Below are positions 35,907 through 43,966 of a DNA stretch of 64,000 nt, one piece after another. The notes below the pieces were generated by a model. That model saw only the letters and a list, made by a program, of their open reading frames with translations, did no database searches and was not told the DNA's origin. Position numbers and translations under genes: made by a program. Position 1 is the first letter of the stretch. Each line of letters starts with the position of its first letter. Origin of the DNA: Acrocarpospora catenulata (GTDB lineage Bacteria; Actinomycetota; Actinomycetes; Streptosporangiales; Streptosporangiaceae); the NCBI RefSeq assembly GCF_018476525.1, contig NZ_JAHCST010000033.1:29448-93447 (forward strand), read 5' to 3'.

Positions 35907-36680
35907 ATGTTGACCACCGACTTCACCCCGGGCGCCCCCAACTGGCTCGACCTGGGCTCGCCGGACACCGAGGCCAGCGTTGGCTTCTACCGCGCCGTTC
36001 TCGGCTGGACGTTCGATTCGGCCGGGCCCGAAGCGGGCGGTTACGGCTTCTTCCGGAACCAGGGCAAGATCGTCGCGGCGCTGGGGCCGCTCACCGAGGA
36101 GGGCGCCACCCCGGCCTGGACGATCTACTTCAACACCCCCGACGCCGACGCCACCGCCAAGACGGTCATCGAGAACGGCGGCACCGTGCGGGTCGCCCCC
36201 GGCGACGTCTTCACGCATGGGCGCATGGCCGCCTTCACCGACCCCGAGGGCGCCCAGTTCGCCGTCTGGCAGCCGGGCGACACGGCCGGTCTCGAGCAGG
36301 TCACCGAGCCGGGCTCGCTCGGCTGGACCGAGGTCTACGTGCCGGAGCCCGACGCGGTGCGCTCCTTCTACGCCGAGGTGCTCGGCTGGCGGATCGTCGA
36401 GCAGCCGTTCGGGGAGGGCCTCACCTACATCCTCTGCTCGCTGCCCGTCGGCGAGCAGTCCGAGGTGGCCGGGATCATGCCGGCGGAGCCGGGTGATCGG
36501 GCGCACTGGCTGCCCTACTTCGAGGTGCCCGACGTCGACGCCACCATCGCCCGCGCCGAGGCCCACGGCGCGATGCCGCTGATGCCGTCCATGGATGTGG
36601 AGGGCGTGGGCCGCTTCGCGGTGCTGACCGACCCGCACGGCGCCCGCTTCGCGTTGATCACGAGCGCCGCCGCCGAGTAG
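35907..36680 (+). CDS. Two-domain VOC (glyoxalase/bleomycin-resistance-like) protein
   Basis: The 257-residue product has two VOC repeats (about 10-125 and 135-250). They begin 'NWLDLGSPDTEASVGFYRAVLGW' and 'GWTEVYVPEPDAVRSFYAEVLGW' and end 'FTDPEGAQFAVW' and 'LTDPHGARFALI'. This two-repeat form is common in Streptomyces, and members bind metal or small molecules; the function is unknown. ATG 35907 has GGGAG seven bases upstream. It is divergent from the LAL regulator and convergent with the MetE-like gene, four bases apart. Confidence 0.85.
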   Translation: MLTTDFTPGAPNWLDLGSPDTEASVGFYRAVLGWTFDSAGPEAGGYGFFRNQGKIVAALGPLTEEGATPAWTIYFNTPDADATAKTVIENGGTVRVAPGDVFTHGRMAAFTDPEGAQFAVWQPGDTAGLEQVTEPGSLGWTEVYVPEPDAVRSFYAEVLGWRIVEQPFGEGLTYILCSLPVGEQSEVAGIMPAEPGDRAHWLPYFEVPDVDATIARAEAHGAMPLMPSMDVEGVGRFAVLTDPHGARFALITSAAAE

Positions 36681-36684
36681 GGGG

Positions 36685-37803
36685 CTACCCCCAGACTTCC
36701 TGTGCCGTCTCGACGATGAGGCGGAGCTTGGCGAACTGCTCCTCGTGGGTGAGCACGTTGCCCTCCACGGTGGAGGAGAAGCCGCACTGCGGGGACAGGC
36801 AGAGCTGGTCGAGGTCGATGAACTTGCTCGCCTCCTCGATCCGGCGCTTCAGCTCGTCCTTGGACTCCAGCTGGCCGCGCTTGGTGGTGATCAGGCCGAG
36901 CACCACGTGCTTGTCCTTGGGCACGAAGCGCAGCGGCTCGAACCCGCCGGACCGTTCGTCGTCGAACTCCAGGAAGAAGCCGTCCACGGCCAGTTCCCCG
37001 AAGAGCGCCTCGGCCACGAAGTCGTACCCGCCTTCGGCCGCCCAGGAGGAGCGGAAGTTGCCCCGGCACATGTGCGTGGTGACCCGAAGCCCCTCCGGGC
37101 GGTTCGCCAGCGCCGCGTTGATCTGCTTGATGTAGCGCAGGTGCAGGTGGTCGGCGTCGTCCCCGCGCGCCGCGATCTCGGCCCGCTGCGCGGGGTCGTT
37201 CAGGTACGCCAGGCTGGTGTCGTCGAACTGGAGGTATCGGCAGCCCAGCGCGGCCAGCCGGTGCACCTCCTCGTTGTACGCGGCGGCCAGGTCGTTCCAG
37301 AACTCTTCCAGGTCGGGGTAGACCGCCTGGTCGATGGAGGCGGGGCCGCCCCGGTAGTGGACCATGTTCGGGGACGGGATGGTCAGCTTGGGGGTGATTC
37401 CCTCCGGGGCGTTGTCCCGCAGGAACGTGAAGTCGTCGGCGAAGATCGTCTCGGTCAGCCGGATCGGCTCGGCCACCCGTAACGCCGGGGGCGCGAACTC
37501 CAGCTCCTCCTGCTCGTTCCGGAACCGTACGGTGATCAGCTCGTCGGTGGCCTGGGTGACCCCGCCCAGCCGGTAGATGAAGTCCATGTGCCAGGACGCC
37601 CGCCGGAACTCCCCGTCGGTGGCCGACTGGAGCCCCGCGTCGCGCTGCGCCCGCACCACCTCCCGGATCGCCTCGTCCTCGGCGGCCCGCAACTCGGCCG
37701 CGGTGCTGTCACCCTGGCGGAACGCGTCCCGCGCCCGGAGCAGGGATTCGGGTCGCAGCAGGCTGCCGACGTGGTCGGCGCGGAAGGGGGGTTCGGTACG
37801 CAT
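36685..37803 (-). CDS. MetE-like cobalamin-independent methionine synthase family protein
   Basis: The product is about 372 residues from ATG 37803 (AGGAG nine bases upstream; further ATGs lie just upstream). It is the C-terminal, catalytic half only of MetE, like B. subtilis YxjG/YxjH. It keeps the zinc-type ligands: His and Cys in 'THMCRGN', a Glu in 'FFLEFDDE' and a Cys in 'LSPQCGFS'. It begins with 'FRADHVGSLLRPE', the family opening. It probably transfers a methyl group to homocysteine from an unidentified donor. I see no SAM or cobalamin riboswitch upstream. Confidence 0.85.
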   Translation of the reverse strand: MRTEPPFRADHVGSLLRPESLLRARDAFRQGDSTAAELRAAEDEAIREVVRAQRDAGLQSATDGEFRRASWHMDFIYRLGGVTQATDELITVRFRNEQEELEFAPPALRVAEPIRLTETIFADDFTFLRDNAPEGITPKLTIPSPNMVHYRGGPASIDQAVYPDLEEFWNDLAAAYNEEVHRLAALGCRYLQFDDTSLAYLNDPAQRAEIAARGDDADHLHLRYIKQINAALANRPEGLRVTTHMCRGNFRSSWAAEGGYDFVAEALFGELAVDGFFLEFDDERSGGFEPLRFVPKDKHVVLGLITTKRGQLESKDELKRRIEEASKFIDLDQLCLSPQCGFSSTVEGNVLTHEEQFAKLRLIVETAQEVWG

Positions 37804-38056
37804 CTGGATCATCTCCTGAGACATCGTCCTTGACATCGCCGTCAAAAGCCCCGACGAGGCCCGACGCTAGCGCCAAATGGAGCCCCAAGCGATCAGAACT
37901 GACAATGATCGCGACATTCCGGTGAATACCTGGAGTCACCGTCAGTTATGACCGTCACACCGTGTTCACATTCGGGCAATCGATGGGAAACGGCGGCTTG
38001 GGAATCTCGGGCGTGGCGGCTATCGATCAGGGTCGCGTACTGATGAAGGGAACGAC

Positions 38057-39076
38057 GTGGCTTTCAAGGCTGAGTACATCTGGATCGACGGCACTGAGCC
38101 GACAGCCAAGCTCCGATCCAAGACCAAGGTGCTGGCGGACGGGGCCGAGCTCCCGACCTGGGGTTTCGACGGATCCAGCACCAACCAGGCCGAGGGCCAC
38201 GCCTCCGACTGCGTGCTCAAGCCCGTCTTCTCCTGCCCGGACCCGATCCGCGGCGGCGACAACGTGCTCGTCCTCTGCGAGGTCTACAACCCGGACGGCA
38301 CCGCGCACCCCACCAACACCCGCGCCCAGCTCACCCCGGTCGCCGAGAAGTACGCCGGGCAGGACTCCTGGTACGGCATCGAGCAGGAGTACACCTTCTT
38401 CAAGGACGGCCGCCCGTACGGGTTCCCGGTCGGCGGCTTCCCCGGGCCGCAGGGGCCGTACTACTGCGGCATCGGCGCCGACGAGGTGGTCGGCCGTGAC
38501 ATCGTCGAGGCGCACCTGGACGCCTGCATCGAGGCGGGCCTGAAGATCTCCGGCATCAACGCCGAGGTCATGCCCGGCCAGTGGGAGTTCCAGATCGGTC
38601 CCGCCGACCCGGTCGAGGTGTCCGACCACATGTGGATGGCCCGCTACCTGCTCTACCGCATCGCCGAGGACTTCGGCGTCTCGGCCACCCTGGACGCCAA
38701 GCCGGCCAAGGGCGACTGGAACGGCGCCGGGGCGCACACCAACTTCTCCACCCGGGCCATGCGGGAGGGCTACGACGCCATCATCACCGCCTGCGAGGCG
38801 CTCGGCGGCGAGGGCAAGGTCGAGGAGCACATCGCCGGGTACGGTTTCGGCATCGAGCAGCGTCTGACCGGTCTGCACGAGACCGCCCCCTACAACGTCT
38901 ACAGCTACGGCGTCTCCAACCGTGGCGCCTCGGTCCGCATCCCGTGGCAGGTCGAGCTGGACAAGAAGGGCTACATCGAGGACCGTCGGCCGAACGCCAA
39001 CGTCGACCCGTACGTGGTCACCCGCCTGATCACCAACACCTGCTGCGAGGCGCTGGAGAAGGCCGGCCAGGTCTGA
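38057..39076 (+). CDS. glnII: Glutamine synthetase type II (eukaryotic type)
   Basis: It makes glutamine from glutamate, ammonia and ATP. At 339 residues it has the short GSII length, not the ~470 of GSI. Characteristic blocks are 'WGFDGSSTNQAEG', 'YGIEQEYTFF', 'AEVMPGQWEFQIGP', 'NGAGAHTNFSTRAMREG' and 'NRGASVRIPW'. It lacks the adenylylation-site tail of GSI. The GTG start at 38057 has GAAGGG about six bases upstream. Nitrogen control is expected; the upstream region has GTCAC elements, but I cannot define a GlnR site. A strong terminator follows. Confidence 0.95.
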   Translation: MAFKAEYIWIDGTEPTAKLRSKTKVLADGAELPTWGFDGSSTNQAEGHASDCVLKPVFSCPDPIRGGDNVLVLCEVYNPDGTAHPTNTRAQLTPVAEKYAGQDSWYGIEQEYTFFKDGRPYGFPVGGFPGPQGPYYCGIGADEVVGRDIVEAHLDACIEAGLKISGINAEVMPGQWEFQIGPADPVEVSDHMWMARYLLYRIAEDFGVSATLDAKPAKGDWNGAGAHTNFSTRAMREGYDAIITACEALGGEGKVEEHIAGYGFGIEQRLTGLHETAPYNVYSYGVSNRGASVRIPWQVELDKKGYIEDRRPNANVDPYVVTRLITNTCCEALEKAGQV

Positions 39077-39087
39077 CGTACCACCTC

Positions 39088-39119
39088 AACGGCTCCCGCT
39101 GCGCACAGCGGGAGCCGTT
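39088..39119. terminator. Bidirectional hairpin terminator after glnII
   Basis: A perfect 13-bp inverted repeat (39088-39100 with 39107-39119, loop GCGCAC) starts 12 bases after the glnII stop and ends nine bases before the stop of the convergent oxidase gene. A short T-run follows on the plus strand. This is the clearest terminator in the window. Confidence 0.88.
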
Positions 39120-39128
39120 TGTGTTACG

Positions 39129-40340
39129 TCAGTCGTGGCGTGTGAAAGGCAGGAGGAACGTGTTGCCGAACTTGCCGGACGGGTCGAGTTCGGTTGTCAG
39201 GGCGCGGAAGTCGTCCAGACGGTCGTAGTGGCCGGGGCGGGTGAAGATCTTGCCCCAGTGGGGGCGGGGGGCGAAAGGGGCGAGGGCGGTCTCGATCTGT
39301 TCGACCACGGGGAGTACGGCGGTGGGGTCGGGCTTCCAGGTGAAGTGCAGGGCGGCGCTGTCGCGCTGGTAGCAGGGGCTGAGCCAGAGGTCGTCGGCGG
39401 CGATGGTGCGGATCTCGGAGATGAGCAGTACGGGGTGGATGCGGGCGCGGATCTCGGTGAGGGCGGCCAGGGCTTCGGTCAGGTCGGTGCGGGCGATCAT
39501 GAATTCTGATTGGAGTTCGTCGCCGGCGCTGGGGATGCGGTCTGGGCGGAAATGGGGGAGGCGGGTGTACCAGGGCCCCGGGAGGTCGTCCTGGTCGGTG
39601 CAGCTGTCCGGGGGCATGCCGGGGACCGGGTGCATTGGGTGGGCGGCGGGGGTGAGGTCTGGGGCGGGGTCGCCGTCGCGGCGTTTCACCCAGATCTGGC
39701 CGGCGATCGGTTCGCGCCAGTCGGTGAAGAGGCTCACGCTGTAGGCGGAGGCCAGTATCTGGTCGACTTTGTCGTTCAGCAGCGGGAGGTCCACGTACAC
39801 CCGTTGCCGGACCTCGAAGGTGGGGACCAGGTCCAGGGTCAGCTGGGTCACCACGCCGAGTGCACCGAGGGCGACGACGGCGCCGGGGAAGCGCGGGTCC
39901 TGGCGGGTGAGCGTGAGCAGGTCGCCGTCGGCGGTCACCAGTTCCAGCGCTGAGACCGCCGCCGACAAGTTTTGATTGCCCACGCCCGATCCGTGAGTGC
40001 CGGTGGCGCAGGCGCCCGCTACCGAGATGTGCGGCAGCGAACCAAGGTTGGGCAGAGCGAAGCCGTGTTCATGCAGGGTACGGCCGAGGTCGGCGTAGCG
40101 CAGCCCCGCGGAGACGCGTACGGTCGCGGCCTTTGAGTCCACCTCAACGACCGACGGCAGACCGGAAAGCTCGACAAGTTCGCCAGTACTGTCGGCCAGC
40201 TTGTTGAAGGAGTGCCGGGTCCCGAGGGCACGAATGCGCTCCCCACCCGCCACCAGCCCCTGAAGCTCGGCGACCGTAGCCGGCCGGTGAATTGCGGAGG
40301 CGGTGTATGCCACATTCCCCGCCCAATTGGTCCCAGTCAT
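39129..40340 (-). CDS. Alditol-oxidase-like FAD oxidoreductase
   Basis: The 403-residue protein belongs to the VAO/PCMH flavoprotein fold. His43 in 'LGTRHSFNKLAD' matches the position that holds covalent FAD in Streptomyces alditol oxidase (AldO). 'VAGACATGTHGSGVGN' is the second FAD segment and 'GKFGNTFL' the C-terminal end. It probably oxidises xylitol, sorbitol or a sugar lactone with O2, making H2O2. I chose ATG 40340; an upstream ATG 40373 would add 11 residues outside the family pattern. It is monocistronic and the repeat block lies upstream. Confidence 0.9.
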   Translation of the reverse strand: MTGTNWAGNVAYTASAIHRPATVAELQGLVAGGERIRALGTRHSFNKLADSTGELVELSGLPSVVEVDSKAATVRVSAGLRYADLGRTLHEHGFALPNLGSLPHISVAGACATGTHGSGVGNQNLSAAVSALELVTADGDLLTLTRQDPRFPGAVVALGALGVVTQLTLDLVPTFEVRQRVYVDLPLLNDKVDQILASAYSVSLFTDWREPIAGQIWVKRRDGDPAPDLTPAAHPMHPVPGMPPDSCTDQDDLPGPWYTRLPHFRPDRIPSAGDELQSEFMIARTDLTEALAALTEIRARIHPVLLISEIRTIAADDLWLSPCYQRDSAALHFTWKPDPTAVLPVVEQIETALAPFAPRPHWGKIFTRPGHYDRLDDFRALTTELDPSGKFGNTFLLPFTRHD

Positions 40341-40390
40341 GACGCCGACCCTAGAACACCCAACGAAACGCACCGAAGGCCCCGGTCACA

Positions 40391-40668
40391 TGATTGCCCT
40401 GGGACTCCCACCCACCCAGCCCGCGGTTGGCCTTCGCTCGGATCCGGCTCCGCCGGAATGGCTGGTTACCCTCCTCTGGCCCGGTCGGACTGGTTGCTGT
40501 GGCACTCCCACCCACCCACCCTTGGTCGACCTCCGGTCGGGGGCCCGGCTCCGCCGGGATGGGCGGTGGCCGTCCAGCATGCGAAAGTCCTGGTTGCCGT
40601 GTAACCATCTGTCCCGGCGTAAGCCGGGCCCGGGCCGGAGGCTTAGAAGGGTGGGTGGGACAACCACG
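40391..40668. repeat. Intergenic block of two 100-bp tandem repeats with partial third and inverted end
   Basis: The start motif TGRTTGCYSTG recurs at 40391, 40491 and 40591, exactly 100 bases apart. The first two units share ACTCCCACCCACCC and GGCTCCGCCGG blocks. The third begins alike, diverges, and ends with an inverted form of the unit start (GGGTGGGTGGGACAACCAC, 40650-40668). This fills most of the gap from 40341 to 40731, which has no gene. A related single copy lies at 27134-27225. The type of element is unknown; it has no terminal transposase. Confidence 0.7.
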
Positions 40669-40731
40669 CCAAACGACGGCGAAGCCGTACAAGGGGGAAG
40701 TTGAACGAGGGTGGAGTCGGGGGGGTGGGTT

Positions 40732-41796
40732 TCAGGGTTGGGTGAGGAGCCATTCGAGGGCGGTGGGGAAGTGTTGGGTCCACCAGTAGTGGTCGTGGCC
40801 GCCTATCCATTCTTCGTGGCGGACGCGATTGCCGGCGACGGTGAGGCGGCGGGCCCATTCGGCGGCGGCGGAGCGGAAACCGGATTCCAGGGTGCCGGCG
40901 GCGATGTAGTGGCGGCCGAGGGTGTGGATTTCGGCAGGGGGTGGGATGCCGGGACTCAGGGCTGCCACGCCGGTGAAGATGTCGGGGCGGCGTTGCGCGG
41001 CGGTGAGGGCCCAGACCGCGCCGTTGGAGTATCCGCCGGTCATCCAGTGGCCGGAGGCGGGGAAACGTTCCTCGGCCCAGGGGATGACCTCGTCGATGAC
41101 GAAGGTCAGGTGTTCGGCGAAGCGGGCGGGGTCGGCGTCGGGGATGTACTCGCGTGCCCGGGGGTCCGGGTAGGACGGGGGGCCCGAACGGTTGCCGTCG
41201 CCGTGATCGCTGTCGATGCCGACCAGGACCACGGGGGGCATCGCTCCGGCCAGGATCGCCGGTTCCACCGTGTAGGCGAAACCGTTGACCGAGCCGCCGT
41301 CGGCGACGCAGATGGCCGGAACCAGGCCGCCGCCGAGCGGGGGCCGGTAGAGAGTGATCGTGCGGGGGCGCCCGGAGAAGTCGAGTTCGTGGTGTTCGAA
41401 GGTGCCTTTCAGGGGGCGCGCGAGAGGGCGGGGTTCAGGCGCGTGCGGCCCGTGCCAGCAGGCCTCCTCCATCATGTTCTGTCCGTTCACGTAAGGCACC
41501 ACTTCGATCACGGCCTCGTCCAGCCCGCGAACCCGTAACGACGCCTCCCAGAGGTCGTCGTTCCCGTTCACCCGCCACAACGCAGGCCGGACACCTCCGA
41601 TCAACTCGACCTGCCGAGCCTCGCCCCGCCAGAGCACGTGCAACACGTCGTCCTCGGCCCACACAGCCAGATCGGCGTCGCCCAGTTGCTTACGAAGGAA
41701 CTCCGGATCGCGGGGAGCCCACACCCGCATAACCTCAACGCCATCAGGAAGCGCGCTACCGTACCGCCTCGCGGCCTCCCGGCGCTCCTTGTCCAC
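40732..41796 (-). CDS. Fes/esterase-D-like alpha/beta hydrolase
   Basis: The 354-residue protein resembles the enterochelin-esterase (Fes) group. A beta-sandwich N-terminal region (about 20-130) precedes an esterase domain with nucleophile Ser in 'MTGGYSNGAVWAL', a probable Asp in the following strand region, and His in 'IGGHDHYWW'. It has no signal peptide, so it is cytoplasmic. No siderophore gene is near, so a siderophore substrate is only one option. ATG 41796. Confidence 0.8.
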   Translation of the reverse strand: MDKERREAARRYGSALPDGVEVMRVWAPRDPEFLRKQLGDADLAVWAEDDVLHVLWRGEARQVELIGGVRPALWRVNGNDDLWEASLRVRGLDEAVIEVVPYVNGQNMMEEACWHGPHAPEPRPLARPLKGTFEHHELDFSGRPRTITLYRPPLGGGLVPAICVADGGSVNGFAYTVEPAILAGAMPPVVLVGIDSDHGDGNRSGPPSYPDPRAREYIPDADPARFAEHLTFVIDEVIPWAEERFPASGHWMTGGYSNGAVWALTAAQRRPDIFTGVAALSPGIPPPAEIHTLGRHYIAAGTLESGFRSAAAEWARRLTVAGNRVRHEEWIGGHDHYWWTQHFPTALEWLLTQP

Positions 41797-42161
41797 GGCA
41801 CCGAACCTAGAACGCCACCGAATTCCCGTAAAGCCGATTTGCCCGGATTCACCAAACGGATGCGCAAACGGTACGCAAACCCACGCTCACAGCGGGTTCA
41901 CCTTCAACCCACCTCGGAACGCGCGGCCCCCTCGGCAGAACCCCGGGACGACGGACCGCGATCGACCGGATCATTGGGGCCAAGGGCACGAGGCCGTCAC
42001 CGAGCAAGCCGTCGTCCCGGCAGCTTGAGACGGACGTGGAGGACTTCAGCGTGCCATCGGGCGACAGTCAGGTAGACCGTGGGGAAGGCCAGGCGATGGC
42101 GGGCGATGGCGGGCGGTGGCAGGCGCACCACGACTGCCACCGCTCTCGGCATCGATCCGGG
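41797..42161. other. Intergenic region of about 365 bases, nothing supported
   Basis: The region lies between the esterase start and the CDF exporter stop, both on the minus strand, so it must hold the esterase promoter near its left end. Around 42094-42120 there is a short GATGGCGG microrepeat. I see no gene, hairpin or tRNA. Confidence 0.4.
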
Positions 42162-43250
42162 TCAGGACAGGGCCAAGCGATGTTCGGCGAGGTCGGCGTG
42201 GTGGTCGTGTTCGGCCGGCCCGTCGGGGTCGGCATGCACGGTCGCGGCAGTAAGCCGTGGCAGGTGATGGATAAGGCGATGTTCGGCTTCCGCCGCGATG
42301 GCATGGGCCTGTACGACGCTGAGCCGGTGGTCCACCAGGAGATCGACCTCGGCGCGCAGGCAGTGACCGATCCACCGCATGCGCAGCGAGCCGACGCCAC
42401 GCACGCCGGGTGTTTCCGCCACGATGTGCTCGGCCTGGGCGATCAGCGCGGGGTCGACGGCGTCCATCAGCCGGTGGTAGACCTCGCGGGCGGCATCCCG
42501 CAGCACGTAGAGGATGGCCACGGTGATGAGCAGGCCGATGATCGGGTCGGCGTACGGCCAGCCGGCCCAGACTCCGGCGGCGCCGACCACGACGGCCAGT
42601 GAGGTGAAGCCGTCGGTGCGGGCGTGCAGCCCGTCGGCGACCAATGCCGCGGAGCCGATCTCCCGGCCGACCTTGATGCGGTAGCGGGCCACCAACTCGT
42701 TGCCCAGGAAGCCGATCACTCCGGCGGCGGCCACCCAGCCCAGCGACCGCACCGGTTCGGGGTTGAGCAGACGATGGACCGCCTCGTAGCCGGCCAGGCC
42801 CGCCGAAGCGGCGATGACGACGACGATGACGATCCCGGCGAGATCCTCCGCCCGGCCGAAGCCGTAGGTGAACCGGCGTGAAGCCGTCCTGCGGCCCACC
42901 GTGAAGGCGATCGCCAAAGGCACCGCGGTGAGGGCGTCGGCGAAGTTGTGCAAGGTGTCACCGAGCAGGGCCACCGACCCCGACACCATGAAGACCGCCA
43001 CTTGTGCCAGCGCGGTGACGGTGAGCAGGGCGAAGGAGATCGCCAGGGTGCGCATGCCGCGGCGGCTGGTTTCCAGCGCGTGATCGGTCCGGTCCGCGAC
43101 AGCGTGGCTGTGTGGCGTTACCAGGTGACGTAGGCGTTCGCCTATGGTGCCGCTGGGGGATCGGTGGCCAGGGGTCTGGTGTCCATGTCCATGGCCGTGT
43201 TCATGGCCGTGTTCATGGTGGTGGGAGGATCGCGGGCTGCGCACGCTCAT
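42162..43250 (-). CDS. CDF-family divalent metal exporter, probably Ni/Co
   Basis: The 362-residue protein has a His-rich N-terminus (alternating His-Glu/Gly-His), six membrane helices and a cytoplasmic C-terminal domain. The transport site is visible as 'HNFADAL' in helix 2 and 'ADGLHARTDGF' in helix 5. The His-rich tail and the C-terminal 'HDHHADLAEH'-type residues suggest metal sensing. It pumps divalent metal out by proton antiport. The divergent ArsR-type regulator and shared operator imply metal induction, as with the KmtR/CdfA pair of M. tuberculosis. Ni/Co specificity is inferred from that pairing and the downstream importer. Confidence 0.9.
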   Translation of the reverse strand: MSVRSPRSSHHHEHGHEHGHGHGHQTPGHRSPSGTIGERLRHLVTPHSHAVADRTDHALETSRRGMRTLAISFALLTVTALAQVAVFMVSGSVALLGDTLHNFADALTAVPLAIAFTVGRRTASRRFTYGFGRAEDLAGIVIVVVIAASAGLAGYEAVHRLLNPEPVRSLGWVAAAGVIGFLGNELVARYRIKVGREIGSAALVADGLHARTDGFTSLAVVVGAAGVWAGWPYADPIIGLLITVAILYVLRDAAREVYHRLMDAVDPALIAQAEHIVAETPGVRGVGSLRMRWIGHCLRAEVDLLVDHRLSVVQAHAIAAEAEHRLIHHLPRLTAATVHADPDGPAEHDHHADLAEHRLALS

Positions 43251-43305
43251 CTGCTCCTCGTTTCCATCTGTTGGGAGCGCGGGTGACAGAAGGGTTATCC
43301 CCTTG

Positions 43306-43319
43306 ATATGTATTCATAT
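43306..43319. promoter_or_regulatory. Palindromic operator between CDF exporter and ArsR regulator
   Basis: The perfect inverted repeat ATATG-TATT-CATAT is centred between the divergent genes, about 55 bases from the exporter start and 32 from the regulator start. AT-rich ATATG/CATAT half-sites are typical of SmtB/ArsR-family operators such as those of NmtR and KmtR. Binding here would repress both genes until metal arrives. Confidence 0.7.
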
Positions 43320-43351
43320 GCGCACGCGATTACATGTTAGGTGCGTTAACC

Positions 43352-43687
43352 ATGCAGCAGCGAACAGACCACAGCCAGCCGACCGATGCCCAGGTAGAGG
43401 TGGCGATCACGGCATTTCGAATGCTCTGCGACGCCACCCGGCTTCGCCTGCTGTGGGCCCTGTCCCATGGTGAACATGACGTGGGAAACCTGGCCGCTGC
43501 GGTGGGGGCCGCTCGTCCCGCGGTCAGCCAGCATCTGGCCAAGCTACGGCTGGCCGGGCTGGTCGCCTGCCGGAGAGAGGGCAGGCGCGTGCTTTACCGG
43601 GCTCGTGATTCGCACATCCGGGCGTTGATCGCCGAAGCGGTCCACCACGCCGACCACGAGGTCTCCCACATTCCGCGTCACGAGTAA
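43352..43687 (+). CDS. ArsR/SmtB-family metal-responsive repressor (KmtR/NmtR-like)
   Basis: The 111-residue protein has a winged helix ('LCDATRLRLLWALSHGEHDVGNLA', partial; 'ARPAVSQHLAKLRLAGLV') and a His-rich C-terminal tail with the order His-His-Ala-Asp-His-Glu then Ser-His and Arg-His-Glu. Such tails supply the Ni/Co ligands in KmtR and NmtR. I chose ATG 43352; ATG 43334 is also in frame but has no ribosome site. It is divergent from the CDF gene with a palindromic operator between. The ECF importer starts 280 bases downstream. Confidence 0.85.
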   Translation: MQQRTDHSQPTDAQVEVAITAFRMLCDATRLRLLWALSHGEHDVGNLAAAVGAARPAVSQHLAKLRLAGLVACRREGRRVLYRARDSHIRALIAEAVHHADHEVSHIPRHE

Positions 43688-43810
43688 CCCGCCCATGCGG
43701 GCCCCGGCTCCCCCCCCGGCCGCCCGTTGATCGTCAAGACATCTCCATGCCGACCCCTGGTTTCAGCCCCGCCTGTACGGATGCGGATCGCGGCTCGGCT
43801 GCCTCTGACA

Positions 43811-43826
43811 TATTCACGAGTGCATA
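43811..43826. promoter_or_regulatory. Second candidate metal-regulator site before the importer operon
   Basis: The inverted repeat TATTCAC-GA-GTGCATA (one mismatch in seven) lies about 140 bases before the cbiM start, in the 279-bp gap after the repressor gene. It shares the TATTCA/ATA element with the operator at 43306-43319. It may let the repressor or a separate nickel regulator control the importer. Confidence 0.4.
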
Positions 43827-43966
43827 CATCTTGACGGGTCAGCGTCACCAGGCGCTGCCCGTACTTCGGTTGCGGTGATCGCTGTCCCCCGGGGCGAGCA
43901 CGGCCACAGACGAACCGACGGCTGGCGCGACTTTCGTTCGCGTTGAGCTGGAATCCGGAGGACTTG

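Noticed and set aside
37921..37980. GlnR box before glnII
   Set aside because: GTCAC elements are present (37935-37939 and 37954-37958), but their spacing and the second half-sites do not match the gTnAC-n6-GaAAC pattern well enough.
43688..43966. Cobalamin riboswitch before cbiM
   Set aside because: I could not find the B12-box consensus or the matching stem order in this gap. A protein-based Ni/Co regulator fits better.
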